A DNA stretch of 58,014 nt, from positions 1-58,014 of the forward strand of contig NZ_PNNA01000020.1 of NCBI RefSeq assembly GCF_013823965.1, given 5' to 3'. Of this stretch, positions 1-8,738 are shown in pieces. How positions within the stretch are numbered: the first letter of the stretch is position 1; every line of letters begins with the position of its first letter. This DNA is from Flavobacterium sp. GTDB taxonomy: Bacteria; Bacteroidota; Bacteroidia; Flavobacteriales; Flavobacteriaceae. The notes beneath the pieces were generated by a model that was given only the letters and a program-made list of their open reading frames with translations, was not told where the DNA came from and did not search any database. The translations under genes were made by a program, and so were the position numbers.

Positions 1-90
1 AGCCAGAACAGAGTAGTTAACCTTGCCTGTGCAGATGAACTGCTGTTAATTGGTGGGTTTTGGGTACTGGAAATAGAACAGAAAAAATGA
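1..90 (+). CDS. Possible 3' end of an unidentified gene (partial)
   Basis: Frame 1 is open from the window edge for 29 codons and ends in TGA at 88-90; the other two forward frames hit stops almost at once. The peptide ends in a hydrophobic run and then EIEQKK. It is too short to assign to a family and could be chance. A long hairpin at 182-228, placed as a transcript end would be, gives mild support for a gene reading in from the left. Confidence 0.3.
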   Translation, partial: SQNRVVNLACADELLLIGGFWVLEIEQKK

Positions 91-181
91 TATTAATTTA
101 AAAATCACATCTAAAACAGTGTGAATGATGGTAATATAATTTCAGTGTCGAATGAAAGAAATTAGAAAACTTACCGTTCCT

Positions 182-228
182 TTTAAACCAAACCTCTGCA
201 CTGAAAGTGCAGAGTGGTTAGGTTTAAA
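182..228. terminator. Long hairpin between the left-edge frame and the GH31 gene
   Basis: Nested arms pair as TTTAAACC with GGTTTAAA, AACC with GGTT, and TCTGCACT with AGTGCAGA around a GAA loop. Only a few bases are unpaired along about 47 nt. It lies 3' of the GH31 gene (minus strand) and 3' of the partial frame on the plus strand, so it could end transcription from both sides. There is no long U tract, so termination is inferred from position and stem strength. Confidence 0.55.
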
Positions 229-301
229 TATTTATAATATACTACTATTATCAAATTTTAATTTATCAAATAAATTCAAAAGCATCAAATAGTATAGATA
301 A

Positions 302-2701
302 TTATGCACCGATAATATGCAATTCGGAAAACTCTTTATCAACAATCAAATAATTTTCTTTTTCAAAAGTATTGAAATCAAACGAAATTTTCTCGTTGTC
401 TATTTCTATTTCTTTTACTTTAAAGGGTAATCCAAAAAGATTAATTTTATATTTTGAATAATTTGTATTGTATTTCCCTTCTTTGTGTAATTGAACGATT
501 AGCTCATTTGGTTTGCCTATGGTTTGGAAAGACAAGAAGCTAAATCTTCCTTTTTTGTAATCGTACCCATCTTGTGCATCTTCGTAAACTCCTGATTTTT
601 CTTTTCCTTCTTTGTAATATAAATCTAAAATCAATTCGTCAAATTCTATTTCGCCAACGTATTGTTGCACAGGGTATTTGGGGATTACGGCTCCAGCTTT
701 TACAAAAATCGGAATTTGGTCAAATTTGGTATCAACCCAAATTTCTTTGCCTCCAGAAATCAATTCGTGGGTCCAATAATTATACCATTGGCCACGAGGA
801 ATATACATTCTTCTTCCTAAAGCATTAGGTTCTAGGATGGGACAAACTAATATTTGATTACCAAAAATAAACTCGTCATTTCGATAATGCGTTTGAATAT
901 CTTCTTGGTCGTAATATACCAAAGGTTTCAACATTGGGATTCCTTCTTCGATATATTGCCAAAACATCGTGTACAAATATGGCAATAGTTGATAGCGTAG
1001 ATTGACAAACTTTCGAGTAATATCGATAACTTCCTCGTCAAATGACCAAGGTTCTTGACTGCCATGATCGCCAGATGAATGTGTTCTGCAAAATGGATGA
1101 AAAACACCCAATTGAATCCAACGTGCATATAACTCACCCGATGGTTGCTCGGCAAATCCTCCAATATCTGAACCGGTAAAGCCCATTCCTGACAGGCACA
1201 TTCTTTGTACTTGAATGTTGGCTATCCATAAATGTTCCCAAGTAGCCACGTTATCTCCTGTCCAAGAGGAAGTATAACGCTGTGTTCCTGAATAAGCCGA
1301 TCTCGTAATCACGAAAGGTCTTTTTGGATAAGAAAACCTTTTTACTCCATGATAGGTTGCCCTAGCCATTTGCATTCCATAAATATTGTGTGCTTTTCTA
1401 TGACTGCAAGGATTTCCGTCATAATTATGACGCACATCCATTGGAAATGTTTTATTGGGAACTTCCATTACCGCGGGTTCGTTCATGTCATTCCACACGC
1501 CTTTTACACCAATATCCGAAATTAATTCCTTGAATAATCCTGCCCACCATTCTCTAACTTCGGGATTTGTATAATCGGGAAAATTGCATTCTCCTGGCCA
1601 AACTTTCCCTTTCATATAAGGACCATCAGCTCTTTTGCAGAAATAATCTTTCTCCAATGCTTCTTTATATACTGAATATTCTTTGTCTATTTTAATTCCC
1701 GGATCAATGATAACAATGGTTTTAAATCCGTCTTGGGCTAATTCAGTAACCATTCTTTTTGGGTCTGGAAAATACTCTTTGTTCCATGTAAAACAACGAA
1801 ACCCTTCCATATAATCAATATCCAAGTAAATGGCATCACAAGGAATTTGTAATTCCCTGAATTTTGAAGTAATTTCTTTTACGTTACTTTCTGGAAAATA
1901 ACTCCATTTGCATTGATGGTATCCCAACGCCCAAAGTGGTGGTAATTCCGGTTTCCCGGTCAAATCAGTATAAGTAGAGACTACATCCTGCATTTTTGGA
2001 CCGTAAATGAAATAATAATTCATCTCTCCGCCTTCTGCCCAAAAACTGGTAATGTTTCTTCTTTCGTGACAAAAATCAAAATAAGTTCTAAAAGTATTAT
2101 CGAAAAAAATACCGTATGAATGCTTGTTTTGCAATCCAACATAAAAGGGAACTACTTTGTATAAAGGTTCTTGATCTTTGCTAAAAGCATACTGGTCTGT
2201 TGCAAAATTCTCCAGTCTTTTTCCTTTTAAATTCAATTGGGTTGCTTTGTCTCCAAGTCCGTAAAAGCATTCTCCATCTTTTGATGTCTTGCTCATTTTG
2301 ACAATATTCCCGCCATATTCATAGCTTTCTTCCCAGTGAAAACCCAATTCGTCTTCAAGAATAACATCATCTTTCAAATCAAAAATAGATATTCTTAAAT
2401 CTGTTTTTTGAATTCTACACTTAACTTTACTTGTTTGTACTTGATAATAATCCTCTTCTTCCGTAAGTTCAAGAAAATTATATCCATGCGAATGATATCT
2501 GTCAATGGCATATGAAAAGTCGTTGCTAAAATATCCTTTTGTGGTGTATCTAAAACGTATCAAGCTATCTCTTAATACCGTCAATTTTAAGACTACATTA
2601 TTCTCACTATGAAAATAAACAGAATCAACTTCTTTCTCGACTGAAACTATTTTTGCGGGATATTGATTTCCCTTAAATTCTAATTCTGTGTTTGTAATCA
2701 T
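302..2701 (-). CDS. Glycoside hydrolase family 31 alpha-glucosidase, cytoplasmic
   Basis: This is a 799-aa GH31 enzyme expected to release glucose from the non-reducing ends of alpha-glucans or maltooligosaccharides. The signature WNDMNEP is at residues 403-409, with nucleophile D405. The acid/base region TGDN holds D483. An N-terminal galactose-mutarotase-like beta domain precedes the barrel (about 250-600), and beta-sandwich domains follow. There is no signal peptide, so it should act in the cytoplasm on glycogen or imported maltodextrin. It is the last gene of the minus-strand glucan locus, 206 bp after glgB, with promoter-like boxes of its own. The family is clear. Substrate preference (maltose, isomaltose or another glucoside) cannot be read from the sequence. 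Confidence 0.93.
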   Translation of the reverse strand: MITNTELEFKGNQYPAKIVSVEKEVDSVYFHSENNVVLKLTVLRDSLIRFRYTTKGYFSNDFSYAIDRYHSHGYNFLELTEEEDYYQVQTSKVKCRIQKTDLRISIFDLKDDVILEDELGFHWEESYEYGGNIVKMSKTSKDGECFYGLGDKATQLNLKGKRLENFATDQYAFSKDQEPLYKVVPFYVGLQNKHSYGIFFDNTFRTYFDFCHERRNITSFWAEGGEMNYYFIYGPKMQDVVSTYTDLTGKPELPPLWALGYHQCKWSYFPESNVKEITSKFRELQIPCDAIYLDIDYMEGFRCFTWNKEYFPDPKRMVTELAQDGFKTIVIIDPGIKIDKEYSVYKEALEKDYFCKRADGPYMKGKVWPGECNFPDYTNPEVREWWAGLFKELISDIGVKGVWNDMNEPAVMEVPNKTFPMDVRHNYDGNPCSHRKAHNIYGMQMARATYHGVKRFSYPKRPFVITRSAYSGTQRYTSSWTGDNVATWEHLWIANIQVQRMCLSGMGFTGSDIGGFAEQPSGELYARWIQLGVFHPFCRTHSSGDHGSQEPWSFDEEVIDITRKFVNLRYQLLPYLYTMFWQYIEEGIPMLKPLVYYDQEDIQTHYRNDEFIFGNQILVCPILEPNALGRRMYIPRGQWYNYWTHELISGGKEIWVDTKFDQIPIFVKAGAVIPKYPVQQYVGEIEFDELILDLYYKEGKEKSGVYEDAQDGYDYKKGRFSFLSFQTIGKPNELIVQLHKEGKYNTNYSKYKINLFGLPFKVKEIEIDNEKISFDFNTFEKENYLIVDKEFSELHIIGA

Positions 2702-2737
2702 CTTATTGTGCTTGTTTTAATCGTTTTTTTTGGTTTT

Positions 2738-2753
2738 CAAAAATACAAAAATA
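2738..2753 (-). promoter_or_regulatory. Tandem TAnnTTTG -7 boxes upstream of the GH31 gene
   Basis: On the minus strand the sequence TATTTTTG occurs twice in a row (complement of 2738-2745 and 2746-2753), matching the Bacteroidetes -7 consensus TAnnTTTG. The boxes lie 37-52 bases upstream of the GH31 ATG. No clear TTG -33 element was seen. Together with the preceding inverted repeat, this suggests GH31 can be transcribed separately from glgB. Confidence 0.4.
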
Positions 2754-2786
2754 CTTTCTATGGTTTCTTTAATCTTTTTTATTATT

Positions 2787-2798
2787 AACGAAAACGTT
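2787..2798. promoter_or_regulatory. Candidate operator upstream of the GH31 gene
   Basis: AACGAAAACGTT is an inverted repeat (AACG, four A, CGTT) about 35-50 bases upstream of the proposed GH31 -7 boxes. LacI-type maltose regulators in Bacteroidetes bind palindromes containing AACG/CGTT half-sites, so this is a plausible operator for maltose-responsive control. The site is short and no regulator gene is in the window, so the assignment is weak. Confidence 0.25.
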
Positions 2799-2829
2799 GT
2801 AATGGATTTCACTACATGAAGACAAATAA

Positions 2830-2893
2830 AAAACCCAATTACATTTTAATTTTCACAATCTAGGCAAAAACTAAAAGTTGTAATTGGGTTTTA
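2830..2893. terminator. 14-bp inverted repeat with a long loop between glgB and GH31
   Basis: AAAACCCAATTACA at the left pairs perfectly with TGTAATTGGGTTTT at the right across about 36 nt. It starts 15 bases beyond the glgB stop codon and would give a minus-strand stem ending in a run of U. It most likely ends or attenuates the glgB transcript. The loop is long for an intrinsic terminator. Confidence 0.5.
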
Positions 2894-2907
2894 GGAGTAA
2901 AGTATTT

Positions 2908-4812
2908 TTATGCAAATTTAAAAACGGTCACGCTCAAAGGAGGTAATAGTAATTCTATCGAATATTCCCTGCCGTCATAAGGCGAAGCTTCGATTGTCAA
3001 TTTGTTAGGATTTGAAACTCCACTGCCTCCATAAATAGTTGCATCACTGTTAAAAACCTCTACCAGTTTTCCTTTTTTTGGTAAACCAATACGGTAATTA
3101 GGGCGAACGACTTGAGTAAAATTGCAAACCACGACTACATCTTCTTTTGGATTGTTTCCTTTTCGAATATAAGACATAACGGCATTTTGATGGTCTGAAT
3201 AATTAATCCATTCGAAACCTTCAGGGCTAAATTGTTTTTCGTGTAATGCTGGATACGATTTATACAAATCATTCAAGTCGGTTATTGTTTTTTTGATGCC
3301 TTCGTGAAAACCAAATTGCAATAAATGCCAATCCAGGCTTCCTTCAAAATTCCATTCGGCACTTTGTCCAAATTCACTTCCCATGAACAATAATTTGGAA
3401 CCTGGATGCGTAAACATATAACCGTAAAGCAATCGTAAATTGGCAAATTTCTGCCATTCGTCGCCCGGCATTCTTCCTGCAATGGATTTTTTACCATACA
3501 CTACTTCATCATGGGAAAGCGGCAACATAAAGTTTTCGGAAAAAGCATACGTCATCGAAAAAGTCAAGTCATTTTGATGGTATTTTCTGTATACTGTTTC
3601 TTTTTGGAAATATTCCAAGGTATCGTGCATCCATCCCATCATCCATTTCATCCCGAAACCTAATCCTCCCATTGATGTGGGTCTGGAAACCATCGAGAAA
3701 GAGGTACTTTCTTCGGCAATAGTTTGTACGCCTTCAAAATTGGAATACACTGCTTCGTTGAATTCTTTTAGGAAACTTATGGTATCCAGATTTTCTCTTC
3801 CGCCATAAATATTAGGTTCCCATTCGCCTTCTTTTCTGGAATAATCCAAATACAACATTGATGCAACGGCATCCACACGAAGTCCATCGGCGTGATAATG
3901 TTGCAACCAGAAAATCGCATTGCTTATCAAGAAAGAACGCACTTCATTTCGTCCGTAATTAAAAACCAAACTTTTCCAATCGGGATGATAGCCTTTTCTG
4001 CGATCAGGATGTTCGAAAAGATTGGAACCGTCAAAAAATCCCAAACCATGCGCATCATCAGGAAAATGAGAAGGAACCCAATCTAAAATAACTCCAATTC
4101 CGGCTTGGTGCAATTTGTCTACCAAAACCATAAAATCCTGCGGTTTTCCGAAACGGGAAGTGGGGGCAAAGTAACCTACCAATTGATAACCCCAAGAAGG
4201 ATCATAGGGATATTCCATTATCGGCATAAATTCCACGTGGGTAAAACCAGTTTCTTTGACATAATTTACCAAATCTTCGGCTAATTCTAAATAAGTCAAG
4301 AATTTGCCATTGGCATTGCGCTTCCATGAACCCAAATGTACTTCATAAACGGAATAAGGCTTGTCCAAACCGTTATGGTCTTTACGCGTTTCCATCCATT
4401 TTTTGTCCTTCCATTGGTAATTTAAATCCCAAATTACAGATGCTGTATGCGGTGGATGCTCACAATACAAGGCAAATGGATCTGCTTTTTCTGTGATTAT
4501 TCCACCGTTATGGGATTGTATTTTATATTTGTATGTACTCCCTTTTTCAATACCGGGAATAAATCCTTCCCAAATTCCGGAAGAATCCCAACGCACTTGC
4601 AACTGGTGTTCTCCTTGAATCCAATAATTGAAATCCCCAACCACGGAAACGGAACGCGCCGATGGTGCCCAAACGGCAAAATAAACGCCTTTAACGCCGT
4701 CGACTTCTATGAGATGTGCGCCTAGCTTTTCGTATAATCTGAAATGTTTTCCCGCTTTGAATAAATCTATATCAAAATCGGTAAAAAGGGAATAAGGTTG
4801 TACTTTGTTCAT
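2908..4812 (-). CDS. glgB: 1,4-alpha-glucan branching enzyme (GlgB), GH13
   Basis: This 634-aa enzyme cuts an alpha-1,4 chain and re-attaches it as an alpha-1,6 branch. It has an N-terminal CBM48-like beta domain (about 35-125), a GH13 barrel (about 155-500) and a C-terminal all-beta domain. The nucleophile is D314 in LRVDAV and the acid/base is E367 in TIAEES. A third conserved block is SHDEVVYGK. The length fits the shorter GlgB class with a single N-terminal module. It sits 62 bp downstream of the maltokinase gene in a six-gene glucan locus, where it would branch polymer made by either GlgA or GlgE. Confidence 0.96.
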   Translation of the reverse strand: MNKVQPYSLFTDFDIDLFKAGKHFRLYEKLGAHLIEVDGVKGVYFAVWAPSARSVSVVGDFNYWIQGEHQLQVRWDSSGIWEGFIPGIEKGSTYKYKIQSHNGGIITEKADPFALYCEHPPHTASVIWDLNYQWKDKKWMETRKDHNGLDKPYSVYEVHLGSWKRNANGKFLTYLELAEDLVNYVKETGFTHVEFMPIMEYPYDPSWGYQLVGYFAPTSRFGKPQDFMVLVDKLHQAGIGVILDWVPSHFPDDAHGLGFFDGSNLFEHPDRRKGYHPDWKSLVFNYGRNEVRSFLISNAIFWLQHYHADGLRVDAVASMLYLDYSRKEGEWEPNIYGGRENLDTISFLKEFNEAVYSNFEGVQTIAEESTSFSMVSRPTSMGGLGFGMKWMMGWMHDTLEYFQKETVYRKYHQNDLTFSMTYAFSENFMLPLSHDEVVYGKKSIAGRMPGDEWQKFANLRLLYGYMFTHPGSKLLFMGSEFGQSAEWNFEGSLDWHLLQFGFHEGIKKTITDLNDLYKSYPALHEKQFSPEGFEWINYSDHQNAVMSYIRKGNNPKEDVVVVCNFTQVVRPNYRIGLPKKGKLVEVFNSDATIYGGSGVSNPNKLTIEASPYDGREYSIELLLPPLSVTVFKFA

Positions 4813-4874
4813 TTTAATTAGTAATTATATTTTTTTATTTTATGCCACCTCTAGTTATTCAACCCGGGCTTGGT

Positions 4875-6515
4875 TTAACTATTTTTTTTAAATTCCATAA
4901 TGCTGGCAATTCCAGTCAAAGGAATCACGGCCCAGCGTGGACGAGAATTCAATTCATATCCCAGTTCGTAAACTGCTTTTTCGAGCAGGCAATATTTGAG
5001 CAGGAAATCGATTTCTTTTCGATAACCAATATTTAAATTTCCGCCTTGGGCAACATCGGTATACGTTTGGATAAAAACACCCACAAAATATTTGAACAAT
5101 ATTTCTCCAGCTTTAAAAAGTTCTTCCTGTTCGAAAGGATATTTGTCACCATTGTTGAAAATCGTGGCATAAATCGCATAATGAAATGAGCGAAACATTC
5201 CTGCAACATCCTTCAATGGCGGTTGTTTTACTTTTCGATCTCGAATCGTGCTTTCGGGTTCTCCTTCGAAATCCAAAATATAAAAATCGTCTCCATTGAC
5301 CAAAACTTGACCCAAATGATAATCGCCGTGAATCCTGATTCTTTCGGATTTCATTTTTGTCCAATCGAAATCTAGAAATAATTTTCGAATTTCCTTTTTA
5401 TGATCTAAAAACTGGTTGGCCAATTCTAAAGCCAAACCATCCAGTTTATGAAGGTTGTTTTCTAGAATATTCAATCGATTTTGAAACTGGTAAGTCAATC
5501 TATTTTTGAGCCAAACGGTATAATCTCCATTATAAGTTGTTGGCGTAAATGCCGTTTCATGAATGTCGCTTCCCAACGCAATATGCATTTCGGCTGTTCG
5601 TGTGGACAAAGTTTGAATGCGAATAAATATGCTCAATCCAGCCCAATCGATGATTTCGTGTGGAACCTCGTTGATTTTCAATCTTTTGAACAATTCAATA
5701 TCGGGTAATTTAGCGATATTGATCTTTTTTTGTTTCAAATTATCGAAAATTTTGTCCACTTCTCCAATCATGAATTGCCAAGCATCGCCTTGATTTGGAA
5801 CTAATTCTTGCATTAATCCAAGCGTAATGCTTCCTTCGGACAATGCAACGCTGATGCTTCCCATGTAAGCTGGCGAATTTTTGAAATCCATTCTTTCGGT
5901 AAGAAAACGACTGATTTCATAATCGGGATTCGTGCTGATGTAAATTCTCCTGAAAATCTTCAGCACCAAGGTATTGTTGTAAATTATGGAAGTGTTGCTT
6001 TGTTCCACACCCATAAATTTGGACGTTTTATATTCAGTTTCTTCCAGTTTTTCTCCTTTGTGAAACTTTACTTTTGAATCGGATTTTTCTCTCGAGTTGA
6101 CAATTTTTTCAAACAACAATCTTTTAAAATCCTCTTGATGCAATGCATCGACAAGAAATCCTGATTGCCCGCCCATTTTTACCGGAGCAATTATGGTGTT
6201 CGTATCCAACTTGTCTTCCGACATGAAAGCAAGTGGCATAAAATAGTGTTGGTAAAAAGCTTCCTTGAAATTAACTTCGAGCAAAACACCATAATAAATG
6301 TTGTCCTTTGAAGCAATTTTAAACGAATCGACGACTTCAATATATTTTAAAGTACTTGCTTTTCCGCCATACCAACGCTTGTTGATAATGTAGTTTTCAA
6401 GAATGTCAGAAGAAAAAACTTTTAGGAATTCCTTTTCTTCAAAAGCATTTTCCCAGTTTGTTTTAAAAACAAACGGATTTTGAAATTGATCGTCGTTCAT
6501 CTTGTTTTCTTTCAC
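4875..6515 (-). CDS. mak: Maltokinase (Mak/Pep2-type)
   Basis: This kinase phosphorylates maltose to maltose-1-phosphate, the donor used by GlgE. The N-terminal cap carries RWYGGK (47-52), typical of maltokinases. The aminoglycoside-phosphotransferase-like lobe holds the catalytic loop HGDYHLGQ with D398, and the metal-binding DFEGEP with D415. At 546 aa it is stand-alone, not fused to trehalose synthase as in many bacteria. The longest reading starts at a GTG that overlaps the glgE stop (TAGTG), implying translational coupling. An in-frame ATG at 6500 is a good alternative start. Placement directly after glgE supports the assignment. Confidence 0.9.
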   Translation of the reverse strand: MKENKMNDDQFQNPFVFKTNWENAFEEKEFLKVFSSDILENYIINKRWYGGKASTLKYIEVVDSFKIASKDNIYYGVLLEVNFKEAFYQHYFMPLAFMSEDKLDTNTIIAPVKMGGQSGFLVDALHQEDFKRLLFEKIVNSREKSDSKVKFHKGEKLEETEYKTSKFMGVEQSNTSIIYNNTLVLKIFRRIYISTNPDYEISRFLTERMDFKNSPAYMGSISVALSEGSITLGLMQELVPNQGDAWQFMIGEVDKIFDNLKQKKINIAKLPDIELFKRLKINEVPHEIIDWAGLSIFIRIQTLSTRTAEMHIALGSDIHETAFTPTTYNGDYTVWLKNRLTYQFQNRLNILENNLHKLDGLALELANQFLDHKKEIRKLFLDFDWTKMKSERIRIHGDYHLGQVLVNGDDFYILDFEGEPESTIRDRKVKQPPLKDVAGMFRSFHYAIYATIFNNGDKYPFEQEELFKAGEILFKYFVGVFIQTYTDVAQGGNLNIGYRKEIDFLLKYCLLEKAVYELGYELNSRPRWAVIPLTGIASIMEFKKNS

Positions 6516-8449
6516 TATTTTCTAATTTTAAATAAATGAAAAGGCAATTCTGGAGAAAGCTCCACAAAATTCCATTCTTTATCCCAAATATAACTATTTC
6601 CTGTAATTAAATCGGTAATCTCGATTGGCACGTTTCTTAGTAATGCATCAGGAAGTCGGACCATCGCTTGTTGCGTGTTGTGAGCGTCGAGACTGGCCAC
6701 CATCAAGGTTTCATCCTGTTTGTCGTCGTCAAACTTGTAATAGGCCAAAATCTGGTCGTTACTCGTGTCGCAAAACTCGATATTATTGGTTTGTTGCAAC
6801 GAAGCTTGTTCCTTTCTAATCGTGTTAATTCTAGTGATTAGCGTTGTGATTTTGTTCTGTTTTTCCCAATCCCACCTGAAATATTCATATTTTTCGGAAT
6901 CCAAATATTCTTCTTTGCCCGGAGCCATTGGAGTCGAAATTCGATACTCGAAAACTGGGCCGTAAATCCCGACGCTGGAACTCAAAGTTGCCGCCAAGAA
7001 ATATTTTTGGAGATGAATGGATTCATTGCCGTTTTGCAGAGGAAAAGGGTTGATGTCCGGCGTGTTAGGCCAAAAATTAGGACGGTAAAACTCTTTTTGA
7101 TCAGAACGTGTCAATTCTTCCACATATTCCGTCAATTCTTTTTTGGAATTTCTCCAAGTAAAATACGTGTAAGACTGTGTAAATCCTTGTTTAGCCAATT
7201 CGTTCATAATTTTTGGACGCGTGAAAGCTTCCGCCAAAAACAAAACATCGGGATGTTTTTTCTTGATTTCGCCAATCAACCAACCCCAGAAAAAGAACGG
7301 TTTTGTATGTGGATTATCGACTCTGTAAATCTTGATGTCACACTCTTCAATCCAAAACAGTGCCACGTCCAACAATTCTTTCCAAAGATTTTTCCAGTCG
7401 CCACTTTCAAAATAAATGGGTTGTATGTCTTGGTATTTTTTGGGTGGATTTTCGGCATATTGTACCGTTCCGTCCGGTCTCCACTTGAACCATTGTGGAA
7501 AATCTTTCACGTAAGGATGGTCTGGTGCGGCTTGCAAAGCATAATCCATAGCGACTTCAATTCCCAATTCTTTTGCTTTTTTGACCAATGATTTGAAATC
7601 ATCAATACTTCCCAGTTCGGGATGCGTGGATTTGTGACCTCCATATTGCGAGCCTATTCCCCAAGGTGAACCCACATCGCCAGGTTGCGCATTGGTAGCG
7701 TTATTTTTTCCTTTGCGATTTACTTCTCCAATGGGGTGAATTGGCGGAAAATACAAGGTATCAAATCCCATTGCAGCGACTCTTGGCAACAATCTTTCGC
7801 AATCTTTGAAAGTTCCGTGTTTCCCTTCTTCAGCGGAAGCGGAACGAGGGAAAAACTCGTACCAAGTGCTGAATAAAGCTTTTTTCCTGTCAACGTAAAC
7901 TTGTAATTCCTTGGATTTGTTTTCGATGAAACGAATTGGATATTTTTTGAATATTTGGTGTAATTCAGGGGACATTGCTTCCAGGATTGCCGTATCGTAT
8001 TCAGATTCATTCGTGAAATAAGCCGCCAGTTTTGAAAGGTATTCTTTCTCGGAATCATTGGCTAGATTCATGATCGAATTCACGTATTCTGCACCTTCCA
8101 GAAGTTCTGATTTTACGTATTGGTTGTCTTGAATTTTGCGTTCGGTTCCGTGTTGCCAGTTCAGGGCATAATCAACCCAACCTTCTACAAAATAGGAATA
8201 AAATCCTTGTTTTTCGACTTTGAAGGTTGCTGTCCATTGTTCGTTGTCTTGAGGAACCATCCTTGCTTCTTGCCAATTTTTATCGGATTCGTGTTTGAAT
8301 TTTACGCAACATTCGATGATGTCATGTCCATCGGAAAAAACATCTGCCGCTACGTTTACGGTTTGTCCAACAATTCTTTTTATGAAATATGATCCACAAT
8401 CAATTTGTGGCGAAAGGTTTTCTATTACTATTCGGGTTTGATTCTGCAT
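6515..8449 (-). CDS. glgE: Alpha-1,4-glucan:maltose-1-phosphate maltosyltransferase (GlgE)
   Basis: GlgE (GH13 subfamily 3) transfers maltosyl units from alpha-maltose-1-phosphate to the end of an alpha-glucan. The 644-aa protein has the N-terminal beta domain typical of GlgE (about 1-110), a helical linker, and WYEFFPRS at the start of the barrel. The nucleophile is D378 in RVDNPHTKP, the acid/base is E407 in FLAEAFTRP, and the likely transition-state stabiliser is D465 in NTPDINPF. It overlaps the maltokinase start by one base. The 289-bp gap separating it from glgC contains a structured element. Confidence 0.95.
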   Translation of the reverse strand: MQNQTRIVIENLSPQIDCGSYFIKRIVGQTVNVAADVFSDGHDIIECCVKFKHESDKNWQEARMVPQDNEQWTATFKVEKQGFYSYFVEGWVDYALNWQHGTERKIQDNQYVKSELLEGAEYVNSIMNLANDSEKEYLSKLAAYFTNESEYDTAILEAMSPELHQIFKKYPIRFIENKSKELQVYVDRKKALFSTWYEFFPRSASAEEGKHGTFKDCERLLPRVAAMGFDTLYFPPIHPIGEVNRKGKNNATNAQPGDVGSPWGIGSQYGGHKSTHPELGSIDDFKSLVKKAKELGIEVAMDYALQAAPDHPYVKDFPQWFKWRPDGTVQYAENPPKKYQDIQPIYFESGDWKNLWKELLDVALFWIEECDIKIYRVDNPHTKPFFFWGWLIGEIKKKHPDVLFLAEAFTRPKIMNELAKQGFTQSYTYFTWRNSKKELTEYVEELTRSDQKEFYRPNFWPNTPDINPFPLQNGNESIHLQKYFLAATLSSSVGIYGPVFEYRISTPMAPGKEEYLDSEKYEYFRWDWEKQNKITTLITRINTIRKEQASLQQTNNIEFCDTSNDQILAYYKFDDDKQDETLMVASLDAHNTQQAMVRLPDALLRNVPIEITDLITGNSYIWDKEWNFVELSPELPFHLFKIRK

Positions 8450-8572
8450 TTTGTATTTTTAAAAGTCAACTAAATTTAATGAAAATAGGTTTCGTGTCTA
8501 ATTTTGAAATCTTTGTCAAAGATTAACTGCATTTGGGTTACGGCAATCTTGTTCTCTGGCAGTTGCTCTGCG

Positions 8573-8726
8573 TGAGGGATTACTTCACGTTGCAATTGTT
8601 TCCATAGGAGTTCAGTGAACTTCGTTTGCAGTGGAGCTCTTTTTATATTTGGCGATTTTTTCGCCAAATATAAAAAAGCGGGAACGTAAAGCCCGACCCG
8701 TAGTTTTTACGGAGGGTCATCCCTCA
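8573..8726. ncRNA. Structured element closed by a TGAGGGAT/ATCCCTCA helix, between glgC and glgE
   Basis: The 154-nt segment is closed by a perfect 8-bp helix (8573-8580 with 8719-8726). Inside are a GTTCA/TGAAC hairpin flanked by a TGCAA/TTGCA pair, a 16-17-bp stem of CTTTTTATATTTGGCGA type with a five-base loop (8639-8678), and a CCGTA/TACGG hairpin (8698-8712) preceded by the GC-rich string AGCCCGACCCG. Such multi-helix architecture in an AT-rich intergenic gap suggests a structured RNA or repeated element. From memory, elements with GTGAGGGAT at one end and AGCCCGACCCG near the other recur in Flavobacteriia. I cannot verify that here, nor fix the transcribed strand. Confidence 0.5.
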
Positions 8727-8738
8727 ATCAAAATGCAA

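Noticed and set aside
7007..7591. 194-codon plus-strand open frame
   Set aside because: It lies antisense within glgE, which has a complete set of catalytic motifs; the antisense translation has no domain pattern.
8476..8667. 63-codon minus-strand frame between glgC and glgE
   Set aside because: It starts at a TTG inside a hairpin arm and runs through the structured element; its translation is largely the antisense of that element, with no recognisable domain.
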